DNA of 64,000 bases from Boesenbergia rotunda (lineage: Eukaryota > Streptophyta > Magnoliopsida > Zingiberales > Zingiberaceae). Shown in pieces: positions 11,375-22,749 of this stretch. The translations under genes and the position numbers were made by a program. Every line of letters begins with the position of its first letter. Position 1 is the stretch's first letter. The DNA lies in assembly GCA_024364735.1 (NCBI GenBank), contig JAGFNQ010000872.1, positions 124,001 through 188,000 on the forward strand, written 5' to 3'. The notes beneath the pieces were generated by a model. It ran no database searches. It saw only the letters and a program-made list of their open reading frames with translations, and was not told where the DNA came from.

Positions 11375-11889
11375 TAAGTATGTTAATATTCATGGTTTCA
11401 AATCTCAAATCAATTTTGATTCTAAGATAAAAGAAAATATTATCTATAATAATTATATAAATTAATCATAATTTATATATAATAATTATATTAATTATTA
11501 ATCTATATAATATATTTATATAATTATAGTTTATAAATATTCTAAAGAATATATATTAAATATTATAGTAAAATTAAATTTATTTAAAAATTTTAATTTT
11601 TTAATTATTATTTTTTAAAATTATTTTAAATATTTTTATATTTTTAATATATTTTTAATTTATTAAAAAAATTAAATTTTAATTTTAAAAGTATTTAAAT
11701 TATATAACTATATATTATTTTGTACTATGTTTTTTATAATTTAAATAAAAATTATACGAATATATATTATAATTATATTAATTAATTTACAGTTTATTTA
11801 ATTATTATTAATTTATATCATATATAAATATATAATTTACTTCATATAGTAATTAATTAAAAATTAAATATTTTATATATAATTTAAGA

Positions 11890-12036
11890 TTCTAACAAAA
11901 CCTAACTTCTCCTCTCACGGTTCTTCCCACTGTTCTTCCGCGGCTCCTCCCCGCGCCACTGCCTCAACCCGCGCTCGCCGCCATCGCCGCCACCTCACCG
12001 TCGCACCTCGACGCATCTCCTCTGCCTCCGCCGCCA
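11890..12036 (+). promoter_or_regulatory. Probable 5' UTR exon of the PDCD2-like gene
   Basis: A GC-rich, CT-rich block (CTCCTCTCACGGTTC through CCGCCGCCAG) ends in the donor CCAG|GTATGTTTTAAC and has no long frame. Its match at 7700-7849 is followed by the same donor. The first acceptor that could join it to the ATG at 13191 is CATTAG at 13171-13176, implying a leader intron of about 1.14 kb. The leader intron is AT-rich with no other feature. Confidence 0.55.
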
Positions 12037-13190
12037 GGTATGTTTTAACTAAACTTAAGTTTTCATCCCTAAATTCTTCTTTCTTCTTCCTTCCCTCGAA
12101 ATTGATGCGCCTCCTGTGCCGGTGCCGGTCTTGTGTCGGAACGGTAGGTTTTTTCAGTTTCGGACGGCACCGCCACGAGATTTCTTTCCCTTTTGACTCC
12201 CTCCTATTTCATTCATGAAAATATCACGGTGCAGAGATACTTCCAAAAAGGTAAATAGGTAAAGATCCATGCTTGATGTTTCTATTGAGGAACTCTCCAA
12301 ATTGGGAAAAAGCTTATACATTCATTATGTCTTGGAAAAAATGTTTTATAGTGGACATGGCTGTCTTGTTAAAATTATTTTTATTATGTATGTTGGTGTC
12401 TTGCCCAGGAGTAAATCATGGTTCTATCAGTGTTGATGACCCTTGCCAATTGTCAGTGAGAGCCCATTAACTTATTTTAGGGACAAAATTTCACCATAAT
12501 TATCATGAGCTTTGATTGCCAGTAAGAGCTCGCATGCTACTACTATTGTGGATGCGGAAATTCAAAGGCATATGTACTTTGTGTTGCCACTGGTTTTCAC
12601 AATTTTGGCTTTGCAGTGTTTGCTTTTTGTGGAACATTATATTTTGTTGTATTTGTATGATTTTGATGTTTCGCGGTGATGGATGAAAGTGCATGGAGTG
12701 TATGAACAAAGTGAATTGCATGTGATGGATGAGTACTGATTTTTATGCCCGAATTTCCACTGCATAGTACTGATTTTTATATTTTGCTTGCATGTGATGT
12801 ACTAGTAGTGTTTGTTGAGTCAAGATGAGGAAATGAGAAAAAGGATGATGAGGAAAGATATGTTAATAGTGTTTATGAAATGAGGGATACCTTGTTTGGT
12901 TTGTTTTTAAATATGGCCTGTTAAAAAATTAGGATTAGTTAGCTTGTTATGCCCAAAGCTCACTGGTTCAGTGAAGCTGCTAGTTATGTGGTGAGTCTGG
13001 TGACTACAAGTTTTTTTTTTCCATGATGTTACTATTCAATTCCCATATCAATTTCCTAGATATATACACCATGGAGAAACAAATAAAAGAGCTATAGAAA
13101 ATTCCTGATAGCATGTGAACCTCAGAATATCCTAATACAGGCCAATTTGAAGGATTTTATTTTTTGACTTCATTAGATTACTGACATTGG

Positions 13191-15559
13191 ATGGATTCCG
13201 ACACGAATGACATATTACCACTTCAAGAACTGTCTCTTGATGAAGCAACTAAAGAAGTAGAGTTGGAAGAATCATATGAGGAAGATGAAGAGGATGACTT
13301 AGAGGAATATGTAACACTGGGTACTATTGAGAAGCCCAAGCACCCTAAGTTCCTCCTTCGCCATCTATTCCCAAGTAAAACTGGAGGCACTCCTGTACGT
13401 GTTATTCTCTGATATCATTACCTTTCTTAAGTAATTTCAGTTACTCATCTAGCTGCATCATTATAGGCGTGGTTGGACCCAATGGAGTTGCCCACGGGGA
13501 AGTTTTCCCGATGTGATTTTTGTGAAGAGCCTCTTCAGTTTCTTCTTCAGGCAAATATATTTCTGTTTCTGTTAGTGTATATCCTACTTAGTTATGGTGA
13601 TGCTATACTATTTAAGGTTCTATTATTATTATTACTATTATTTTTTGCAGATTTATGCTCCAATTCCTGAGAAGGAATCTACTTTCCATAGGATGTTATA
13701 TGTGTTCATTTGCCCATCCATGTCATGTCTTCTTCAGGACCAGCACGAACAATGGAAGCGTGGAGAAGATCCTAGAAGGAGGTGTGAACAGTGTTCTTTG
13801 TAAAGAAATTGCTTATATATTAACATTATTAAAATTTTGTTGTCTTGCTTCCAGTATTCATGTTCTCTTTGTTTTGAGATTATTTGTTTTTGAAATGATT
13901 TGAAGTGTAAAAGTCTTCCGGTGCCAATTACCGCGGTTGAATGCTTTTTACTCAAGTGAGCCACCAAGGAAGGATGGGAATGACAAACCATTGAGTGTTG
14001 GAGGTAATTAACTTTGTTTCCCTTATTTTTAGTTTGTTGGTTTGTTAATTTGTTTAGATATCCCTTTCGTTGATTGAATTGCTCTGTTGATTGTTTGATA
14101 CAACAGTTTCATGTTAAAAACGAGCTATATGAGCCTAGAACTCTATCGCAATGATCTTATTCGTTTTGGACTTTGCTTTATTTGGTCTGGACTAATTTGA
14201 TTGCTTTGAGAAGAAGTTTAGTTAATCATTCATGATTAAATATTCACCATGGGTTTATGTTGAACAGTTTTTTTTACTTTTGCTTTTATGGTGGATTTTG
14301 TAGCTGCACTTTGCTCTTGGTGTGGCACATGGAAAGGGGAGAAAGTTTGTAGTGGTTGTAAGCAAGCACGTTACTGCTGTGAGAAACATCAGGTAGTTTC
14401 AAAAAGATATGCTGATTGTGACTTTTCTCAACAATAACTTATATTGTTCTTGACTATAAGGCTATGCATTGGATATCGGGGCATAAAAATCAGTGCCGTC
14501 ATATTATACATAACTCGGAATCTATTAGTTCTAGTCTCCCAGGAGAAAAACGAAGTCGTGATAAAGGTGGGATGCATATTTTACATTAACATGCAATCAG
14601 GCACCTATTTTGACTGTCATATTTTGGTGATTTAGTCGCATGTAGTTCATTATGGCCTGAATACGAGATTGCCATAGAGGATGAATGCGCTTATGATGCG
14701 GAAGCTTCTGAAGATGCTAGTTATGAAACATCATCATTGGCGACTCAACATGTAACAGATGACACATATCAGTTCTTGTTGGACAAATTTGAGGTATGGT
14801 CTAACTTCTATTTTGATATTGCCATCTCTATTTGGATGATTTGTTTGCCCTTCATGCAATAAGGCTGACGACAATAAAAGGAGCTGGGCATCATTTCAAG
14901 AAAGAATTTCAAAATGTCCTAGCCAAGTTTTGAGGTGAGGGTTAAATTTGTTGTTCAAGAATTTCCAGATTATTTGTGTTGACTGATGCATGAGTGAGTA
15001 GTTCAGCAATTTTGTTGAAGCAATTTTTGTTAGTAAAGAGTCCATATTGATTGTGGATGATGTAATTTTCAATAGATATTCTCGAGATTTGATGGCAAAT
15101 CCACTGTGGCCTTTGTCAATTGGCCGCCCTTCCATGACAAATATACCCAAGTGCAAGTACTGCAATGGCTCCCTATGCTATGAATTCCAGGTTTCATACT
15201 AATCTAAATTTTCCTATCACAAGCAAATTGTCAATGTTAGCCACTGCTCCAATATCAAATACTTGATTGTTATTGGAAGTTGGAAGGGAAATCCAAATGG
15301 AAGTTTAACTAATACTTGATATATAGATTAATCTTTCTCGCATATTGCCTATTTATAATGGTAACTCTTATATAGTTTTTGTTTTTATATTCAGATCATG
15401 CCTCAGATACTTTATTACCTTGGTGTGAAAAATGATTCCGACTCGCTTGATTGGGGAACCATTGTTATATATACATGTCTGGCCTCTTGTGAATCAAGTG
15501 TAAGATATAAAGAAGAATTCATCTGGGTTCAGCTATATCCTACTGCGCCAATCACTTGA
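13191..15559 (+). CDS. PDCD2: Programmed cell death protein 2-like protein with MYND zinc finger
   Basis: PDCD2-family proteins act as dedicated chaperones for the ribosomal protein uS5 (RPS2) in animals and yeast; the plant role is presumed similar. Exons: 13191-13394, 13467-13550, 13651-13781, 13906-14003, 14304-14392, 14461-14566, 14636-14793, 14864-14934, 15076-15190, 15395-15559, giving 406 aa, normal for the family. Visible in order: an acidic N-terminus (about residues 15-40); the family N-terminal domain (LLRHLFPSKTGGTP, AWLDPMELPTGKFSRC, QDQHEQWKR, VFRCQLPRLNAFYSS); a MYND finger at about residues 176-214 (CSWC, CSGCKQARYC, H...C); and the PDCD2_C domain at about 290-406 (QVLRYSRD, PLWPLSIGRP, CKYC, MPQILYYLGV). 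Every exon keeps frame. The intron after 13550 begins GC (CAG|GCAAAT), a GC-AG intron. The start codon is the only one that places the acidic segment before the conserved domain. Confidence 0.93.
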
Positions 15560-15958
15560 AGGTTTTGCTATGTTTCTCTTGCTCCTGCTTTGATGATTCC
15601 TGATGTATCCTAGTAGATTACCCTTTTCTTTGATACCAACTGACGAATTTCAGTTGTCTGATTCAACTAGTTCGATGTCAAGTAATTTAAAAATTGGTAA
15701 AGGAAGATTGTATTTATTTTTTTGAAGAATGTAATGAACTATTCGGAGTAAGAAATATTGTACAATAATTGGTATTCTAAGTTTAGTTTTTGTAGATACA
15801 CTGACATACATTTGCAAGAACAGATACGAAAGTGCAATATACAAGTGATAAAAATGCTCTTAATTGCAGCAAGACACTTAATAGTTCCTTGCAATTCCTA
15901 AAAGCATTTGTAGCCTGCATTTGATTGCATTCAAGTGCTAGTATATTTCACCACTGGG

Positions 15959-17538
15959 CTACTCCAGGCTTGGTGCTACCTCAGTCGGATTAGCCTCAAA
16001 TACATCAGCATTTGATGCTTCTGATTCTTCTAATAGCTCCTTAGTCTGAACCGACTCCTTGTAGACAGTTGTTTGCCTAAAATCAGTCGCGCCTTCATTG
16101 TATGTGGCAACAGCAATACCACAAGCAATCAGCTGTGCAAGTATGTAACACTGAGAACAACAGATGCAATTCCAAGGTGCATTTTTTGATACGTAAGAGA
16201 ATAATTTGTTGGATAGTCAAGTAAGTAGATGAGAAATCTACTGACGACCCTGAGGCATGATAATTCAGCAATTCCAAGTTAACAAACGCATAACAAACAA
16301 CAGGATATAAAAATCATAAATAGCCCAAGCCAAGACACAATGAAAACAATAACATGAGAAATCAGAATGCTAGCAAATATTGATCGCATTATTACTTTGG
16401 AAAATCTACGATTAAGTCAGAGGCTACATAAGTGGATGATTGTGTAGAGCCCAAACTATTTAAGGCTGAAGAAAAAAAAATTATTGATTTTGTGGTTATT
16501 TTTCACAATTTGAACATGGCCTTGAGTTTTTCTTTCGGTAAATTGCAGAAAACTCCCCAATCCCCATTTGATCTTTGCTTTCACTTCCCATTTGATAAAT
16601 TCTTTACATTTACTCCCCGATGGATTGAGTATAAAAGAGTAAAAATTAAGTATACATTAGTGAAAAATAATATAAAAGAGTGAAAAGTGAGTATAAAAGA
16701 GTGAAAATTGAGTACACAGTTTCTTGATGTGGTGGATGCAAACATACATACTCATATTTCTAACTTTTATACTCAACTTTCTTTAAATAATACCCATAGA
16801 ATTGTCTTGTCAATCCCATCAGGGACTGCATGCAAAGAAAACTTTGAATAAGAACTGTATGCAAAGTTGAGTTTGAGATTGAGGAGTTTAAGAAAATTTC
16901 CCCTTTTTCTTTACATGAATGGTGGCTTGATGAAGGTTCTTTACATGTATGGCGTCTCTATGTTCTTGATATGATTCCTAGAGGGAGTAAACAAGAGCAT
17001 GCACTTTCTATAAACTGAATTCAGTAGAAGAAACTGATCGCTATTACCCAAAGACAGAAAGAAAAGGGCAAAGGCATAAGCATATTAATTGGGCAACGAA
17101 GACACAAGGGTTAGGGAATAATACAGCAAAGCCGACGCCGAAGGCCCATAGGTATTGGACGAAAAACCCAAAGGCGTTCCACTGCGGCCCCTCCCAGAAG
17201 TCCTCCTCCTCCCCCGGCAGCACCGGCATCGGCGTGGTCGAAAGCTCGAATCCCTCGATCCCTTCAGTACCGGCGCCGGGACTCTCCAGATAAGGAGCCC
17301 CATCTCCACCAATCCTATCATCTTTCTCAGTGGCGACGCCTCCGCTGCCGTCCTTGTTCCGGTTGTCGAGACGGCGAGAACGCGACAAGCCCTTCCTCGC
17401 ACGTGCGACGTGCGTGGCAGAGCGCGAGGCGCGAAGCGGAAAAGAGAGGTAACAAACGGGGAGGGAATGGTAGCGAGGAGCACAGGCAGCGAACACGCAG
17501 CCGGCGCCGGTCATCTTGGAGATCGAGGAGTGTGACAT
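15959..17538 (-). CDS. Plastid-targeted small membrane protein, conserved in plants, function unknown
   Basis: Two exons on the minus strand, 17538-17125 and 16132-15959, join in phase 0 to give 195 aa. Residues about 1-60 are rich in S, R and A with few acids, like a chloroplast transit peptide. An acidic linker (VLPGEEEDFWEGPQW) follows. A single hydrophobic helix, FGFFVQYLWAFGVGFA continuing as LIACGIAVATYN, spans the exon junction at residue 138. The tail is acidic, ending NPTEVAPSLE. I recognise this as a conserved plant chloroplast protein but know no established function and give no symbol. Its stop lies 400 bp from the stop of the convergent PDCD2-like gene. The 1-kb intron carries a MULE-type MITE at 16536-16903. 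Confidence 0.85.
16536..16903. mobile_element. Mutator-type MITE, copy 1 (368 bp)
   Basis: It is flanked by a perfect 9-bp target duplication TTTTTCTTT (16527-16535 and 16904-16912). The left end CGGTAAATTGCAGAAAACTC and the reverse-complemented right end GGGGAAATTTTCTTAAACTC form imperfect inverted repeats. A second copy is at 39511-39882. A 9-bp duplication is typical of Mutator-like elements. It sits in the intron of the plastid membrane-protein gene. Confidence 0.85.
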
Positions 17539-17826
17539 AGTTTGGCACTTGGGTCTTCGGATTGGTGGAGAGACTGAGGATAAGAGAGGGAGGAGGGACA
17601 GGTGAGCGATTTGTTCTTTGGAGAAATTTACAGAGGACGCCCCTGCGATCTTCGTTGGGCCGGCCTAACTTAGGCCCGACGGATCAATTTTATTTTATTT
17701 ATCCGGGTCTCAGTTTATTAATAATAATAATAATAATATAGAAAATTGATATACGTTCGTTATGCACACCTGTGCGTGCTCATGGCACCTGATTCAATCT
17801 ATAAATCCAAGCGACTTGGGTGTAGG

Positions 17827-17880
<54 letters not shown>

Positions 17881-18400
17881 AGATTTAAGATTTTAAAATT
17901 TAAAAGTGGAATTATAGTGAGTATGTTTATAAGTTTTACTTTTTAGGATTCAGATTTCTCAATTAATTATAATGTTCGAAATAAAAAAATTTAGATTCTC
18001 ATATAGTATATTTTATGTATTTAAGATTTTAAAATTTAAGGATGAATTATAGTGAGTTTAAATCAATAAGATTTTTCTTTTAGGGTTTATGTTTTCCTAT
18101 TAAATTATAATGTTCAAAATATAAAAAAAATTTAAAAACTCACGGGATATATATATATTTAATATTTAAAATTTAAAAAATATTGATTTAAAAAAAACAG
18201 TAAAAAAAAAATTACATGGGGCATCGGATCAAATATAGGCACCTCATGTACCATGTAACACAACAGACGCATAAAATATATCATGCATATAGGAGCAAAT
18301 CTACCATAGGACTTATGGGGCCACAATCTTTTCAAAATTTATAATAATATTCGATAGAGATGAGCAATCAGGAGGGATATGTGGTAGGGGAAAATTACAT
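17539..18400. other. Promoter flank, TA microsatellite and AT-rich DNA
   Basis: The 5' flank of the minus-strand plastid gene (GC-rich to about 17690) gives way to a (TAA)n run at about 17718-17738 and a long (TA)n microsatellite at 17829-17876. AT-rich sequence with no gene follows. Paired degenerate repeats of the form AAGATTTTAAAATTTAA occur around 17880-18170. Confidence 0.6.
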
Positions 18401-18542
18401 GGCAGGGTTTACCAAATTAGTGCCTCGAGGTCAGAACGGGACTCGAAAGTCAAGTTCCCGAGACTATCTCGAGAGAACGGAAGAAGTGTCCCAATGTCAG
18501 ACCGACAATCTAGCTCCCGAGACTATCTTCGGAGAACCGAAG
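18400..18542. repeat. Older LTR fragment, left of the nested insertion
   Basis: Repeated motifs of the form TCCCGAGACTATCT and GTCAGAACGGGACTCG occur here. Motifs of the same character (CCCGAGGTTAGCTCGGGAG, CTGACTCGGGAG) resume at 26039 immediately after the nested block, as if one element had been split. The right half ends at about 26560 and matches the window start. Inference from composition and continuity. Confidence 0.35.
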
Positions 18543-19181
18543 TGTAAGATACGGAAAAAAATAAATAAATAATTAATTAATTAATCTAGTTTTAAATGTT
18601 TAAATCATTGATTGTGTAAGATATTGCTTTTAATATTTTCTTTAGGTAAATGGACGTAAGTTTAATTAGGCTAGCGTATGACATTTAAAATAATAATAAT
18701 AACAATAATAATTAAGGTGTAGAATAAGTTGTATGTAGATAAGACCATCTCCAACCATTAACACCAAATTTGGTGTCATTTTCACACCAAAATGGTGCAA
18801 TTTCAACACCAAACACTATTTCAACTCCAACCCATTCACACTATAAATCACACCAAAAGGAATATTCCATAGAATATTCTATTTTTTCTTATTCATTTAT
18901 TCATAATTTAATTATCGACCTAAATTTTAATTTAGTAATTATTTTGAATATAATTATTATATTTAAAATTAATATTTCATTTATTTTTAATATTTTTAAA
19001 AAAATTACATCAAATTAATATATAAAAAATTATGATTTTTATTTTTAATATTTATTACATAATTATTCGGACATAAATATATTTTAAAAGATATTATAAA
19101 ATCATATACAATTAAGATAAAATATATTACTAATATTACACAGACAATGACAGTGAATTGAAATTACAATATTATGGGAAT

Positions 19182-20528
19182 TTAACATTCAGAATTACTA
19201 TATTGTTCCCATATATGATCAATTAACGCATTTCAAAGGGCAATATGAGCTTCTTTGTCTTTGATTCGTCTGTAACGAGCTAAAAAATCTTCAAACCGAG
19301 TACGATCATCTACTGCTGGCTCAACATATGGAGTTGGCACCTCGAAGTGTTCCACGATTGGTGCATTTAAATCACGTTTCATCTTCAATTATCATATTAT
19401 GCATAATAATACATGATGTCATTATATCATGTAAAATATTTTTCTGCCAAAAACGTGAAGGTCCTGCAATAATTGCAAAGCGTGATTGGAGCACGCCAAA
19501 TGCTCGCTCAACATCCTTTCTACATGCTTCTTGCTTCATTGCAAATAATTTATTCTTTCTACCTCGTGGATCATGAATCGTTTGAACCAGTGTTGACCAT
19601 TTTGGATATATACCATCAGCTAAATAGTAACCCATATTATACTCTTTTCCTTGAATGACATAACGAGCAGGAATAGTAATACCTTCAGCGAGATTAGCAA
19701 AAAGATGAGAAGACTCAAGTACGTTAATATCATTGTTCGATCTGGGAAATCCAAAATACGCATGCCAGATCCACAGATCATAATCCGCTACAGCTTCCAG
19801 AATAATTGTTGGCTTTCCACTACGACCAGAATATTGTCCTGCCCATGCTGTTGGACAATTTTTCCACCTCCAATGCATACAATCTAAGCTACCTAACATA
19901 CCTGGAAAACCACGTAGCTCACCAATGTGGAGTAGCCTAGCAACATCCTGAGCATTTGGAGATCGTAAGTATTGCCCTCCAAAAACTTCAACAACAGCAC
20001 GACAAAATCGTTTCACACTTTCAACGGCAGTCGATTCTCCTATTTTATGTACTCATCAGTAGCATCTGCTGGTAGACCATACGCCAATATTCGAAATGCA
20101 GCTGTTACTTTTTGTAAGCCGGATAAACCAAGTCTTCCAATCCCATCCCTTCTCTGTATAAAATAATTGTCATGACTACTAACAGCATCATAGATACGCA
20201 TAAATAAATTTCGTCCCATTCGGAACCTTCTTCGAAACATTGCATCATTATACAATGCATTTTCGGCGAAATAATCATTGAATAAATTACGATCAGCAGC
20301 TTCACGATTACGATTGATCACGTTGTGACCAGGAATTGAGCCTCGATGTATTCTTTGATTGTTTTCTTCATTGAGATAATTCAAGATAATTTGATTATTG
20401 GTAGAAATCACCTGAGAGATCAGTTGTTGCCTTACGCCAAACTGCCTTGCACCAAACACCTCTGCATAGTTATCATCATCAGAGCTTGAAGATGATAAAT
20501 TTGATGAACCTTCATTGTTGTTATCCAT
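19182..20528 (-). pseudogene. Harbinger/Pong transposase (DDE_Tnp_4), frameshifted
   Basis: DNA transposase of the PIF/Harbinger superfamily, which cuts and pastes the element at TAA/TTA sites. From the ATG at 20528 the reading runs 162 codons to a stop near 20040. A one-base loss there puts the rest in another frame (20016 to 19372), and a second shift near 19372 plus a TGA at 19233-19235 break the C-terminal tail, which otherwise ends at 19182. The catalytic DDE residues are visible: D in GSLDCMHW, D in SNNDINVLESS and E in VERAFGVLQSRF. The reading is intronless and similar in length to rice Pong transposase. The product as it stands would be truncated before the catalytic core. Confidence 0.9.
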
Positions 20529-20624
20529 TTTGGGAGATAACTGAATGAATGAGGTATAAGTCGTTTATGGGGTATTTATAATGTAACTTATATCTACACT
20601 TTTCTTAATTTTTCACATATGACG

Positions 20625-21535
20625 TGACCTAACAATGAACACATTGGGACAAAAATTGCACAGATGACATGACACAACAATGACAACATCGAGACAAGTT
20701 GAGCAGGCGACGTGACCTGGCATTGAACACAATTTTTTGTGTGCAGATGACATGACACAACAATGAAGACATTTAGACAAAATTGCACAGATGACATGAC
20801 ACAACAATGACAATATCGAGACAAGTTGAGCAGGCGACGTGACCTGGCATTGAACACACAATTTTTTGTGTGCAGATGACATGACACAACAATGAAGACA
20901 TTTGGACAAAATTTCACATATGACATGACACAACAATGACAACATCGAGACAAGTTGAGCAGGCGACGTGACCTGGCATTGAACACACAATTTTTGTGTG
21001 CAGATGACATGACACAACAATGAAGACATTTGGACAAAATTGCACAGATGACATGACACAACAATGACAACATCGAGACAAGTTGAACAGGCGACGTGAC
21101 CTGGCATTGAACACACAATTTTTTGTGTGCAGATGACATGACACAACAATGAAGACATTTGGACAAAATTGCACAGATGACATGACACAACAATGACAAC
21201 ATCGAGACAAGTTGAGCAGGCGACGTGACCTGGCATTGAACACACAATTTTTTGTGTGTAGATGACATGACACAACAATGAAGACATTTGGACAAAATTG
21301 CACAGATGACATGACACGACAATAACAACATCGAGACAAGTTGAGCAGGCGACGTGACCTGGCATTGAACACACAATTTTTTGTGTGCAGATGACATGAC
21401 ACAACAATGAAGACATTTGGACAAAATTGCACAGATGACATGACACAACAATGACAACATCGAGACAAGTTGAGCAGGCGACGTGACCTGGCATTGAACA
21501 CACAATTTTTTGTGTGCAGATGACATGACCTAACA
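20625..21535. repeat. Minisatellite, about seven units of 127-130 bp
   Basis: The landmark GCGACGTGACCTGGCATTGA recurs near 20707, 20834, 20963, 21091, 21219, 21349 and 21478. Each unit contains two related halves marked by ATGACATGACACAACAATGA. Unit-to-unit divergence is a few per cent. Because the unit length varies around 128, all three minus-strand frames are open over long distances, but the resulting repeated proteins have no gene-like features. The array fills the space between the two divergent transposon genes. Confidence 0.92.
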
Positions 21536-21638
21536 ATTTTATATTCACATTTTCCCCTATATAATGGCTTATCAGATGTTGGTATAACACATCTTATGCC
21601 AACAATTTTTTTGAGAGTATCATCTTCTTTGGATCAAA

Positions 21639-22749
21639 ATGAGTTCAACCCCCACCTCCCGACAATCTTCATACTCAATTGAAGAAGATAAACACCTATG
21701 TCATGTTTACCTTCATATTTCACAAAATCCAATCATAGGAATCAACCAGTCGAAGGATCAATTCTGGGCTAGAATTGAGAAAGAGTATCATGCATATCCG
21801 GATTTTGTGCATTGTTACCGACCGCAAAGATCTTTGCAAAAAAGAATGCTTCTTATGCTTAGTGCAGTATCCAAAATGAAAGGTTGCATACGGCAAATCG
21901 AACATTTGAATCCAAGTGGAGCGTCTGAACAAGATATTGTAAGTTGTTATGCTCATATTTATTTTAGACTATCTAAATTTTATAATCAAAGTCTATGTTA
22001 GTTAATAACATTAACTTCATAACTAATGTCCAATTGTTTTCTTGCAGTTAACTCGTGCCAAAGTATTGTTAGCACAAGACCCTAAATATACAAAGGGTTT
22101 CAAATTTGATCATGTCTGGAATATTCTAAAAGATATTGAAAAATTTGGTACTGACGATATGAATACTGCAGGCGTCAAATCGCGACGACAAATTCCAAAT
22201 ACTGGTTCATCTGAACAACAATTGTCCGAGGAAGAATTTCGTACTCCGTCTCCTTTTGTGGCTACTTTTGATCTGAATATCACTGATTCAGATAGCGGTG
22301 GTAGTTCTAGTAAACGACCTCCTGGGGTGAAGAAAGCAAAAATGAAGAAGAAAAATGATGAACAAATTGCAAAGGTAATTCATATTAATGCTCAACTTGT
22401 TGAGGCAATGAATGCCAGTACTGCTGCTACTACAAAAATGACAGATGCTATGATCTATAAGGAAGAAACGAAAATTTTATTTAAAAATTTGAACTCGATC
22501 TCTGACCCAATGATGTGTGATTATTTCCGCAATGAACAAATTAGAATTATGCAAAAGAGAACGCAAGTCCAGGGATCTCGTCCCGTTCAAAATCAAGGAG
22601 AAGGATCTCAATCATCTCCAATACAGCCACAAGGATCACAATTCAATCAATATCAAGGTGAAGATCAAGAATCTCAGAATCCTGCGCATTTTTACAGTCA
22701 ATATCATAATTATTTGAGTGGAACGGGGAGTGATTTTCCGGAATATTAG
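21639..22749 (+). CDS. Pong-like transposon ORF1, Myb/SANT-like DNA-binding protein
   Basis: The accessory protein that PIF/Harbinger elements need, with transposase, for transposition; it binds element DNA and helps bring the transposase into the nucleus. Two exons, 21639-21938 and 22048-22749, joined by a 109-bp GT-AG intron (ATT|GTAAGT ... TTGCAG|TTA), give 333 aa with no stops. A trihelix-like domain at about residues 10-130 shows YSIEEDKHLCHVYL, WARIEKEYH and FKFDHVWNILKD. A basic patch follows (KKAKMKKKN, about residue 195-210), then a glutamine/serine-rich tail. Unlike the transposase on the other strand, this frame is intact. Confidence 0.85.

Noticed and set aside
17085..17548. Alternative frames over the plastid-protein exon 1 on both strands
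   Set aside because: Only the frame from 17538 joins the conserved second exon at 16132 and carries the conserved membrane segment.
18360..18572. 70-codon frame
   Set aside because: Its sequence is the repeated TCCCGAGACTATCT motif of an LTR fragment, with no domain.
20625..21535. Regular direct repeats considered as a CRISPR-like array
   Set aside because: Units are contiguous 128-bp tandem repeats without unique spacers, inside a plant DNA transposon.
20594..21590. Open frames of 195-325 codons in all minus-strand frames
   Set aside because: They are translations of the ~128-bp minisatellite in each frame, cysteine- and histidine-rich purely by repetition. They have no start context and no family resemblance.
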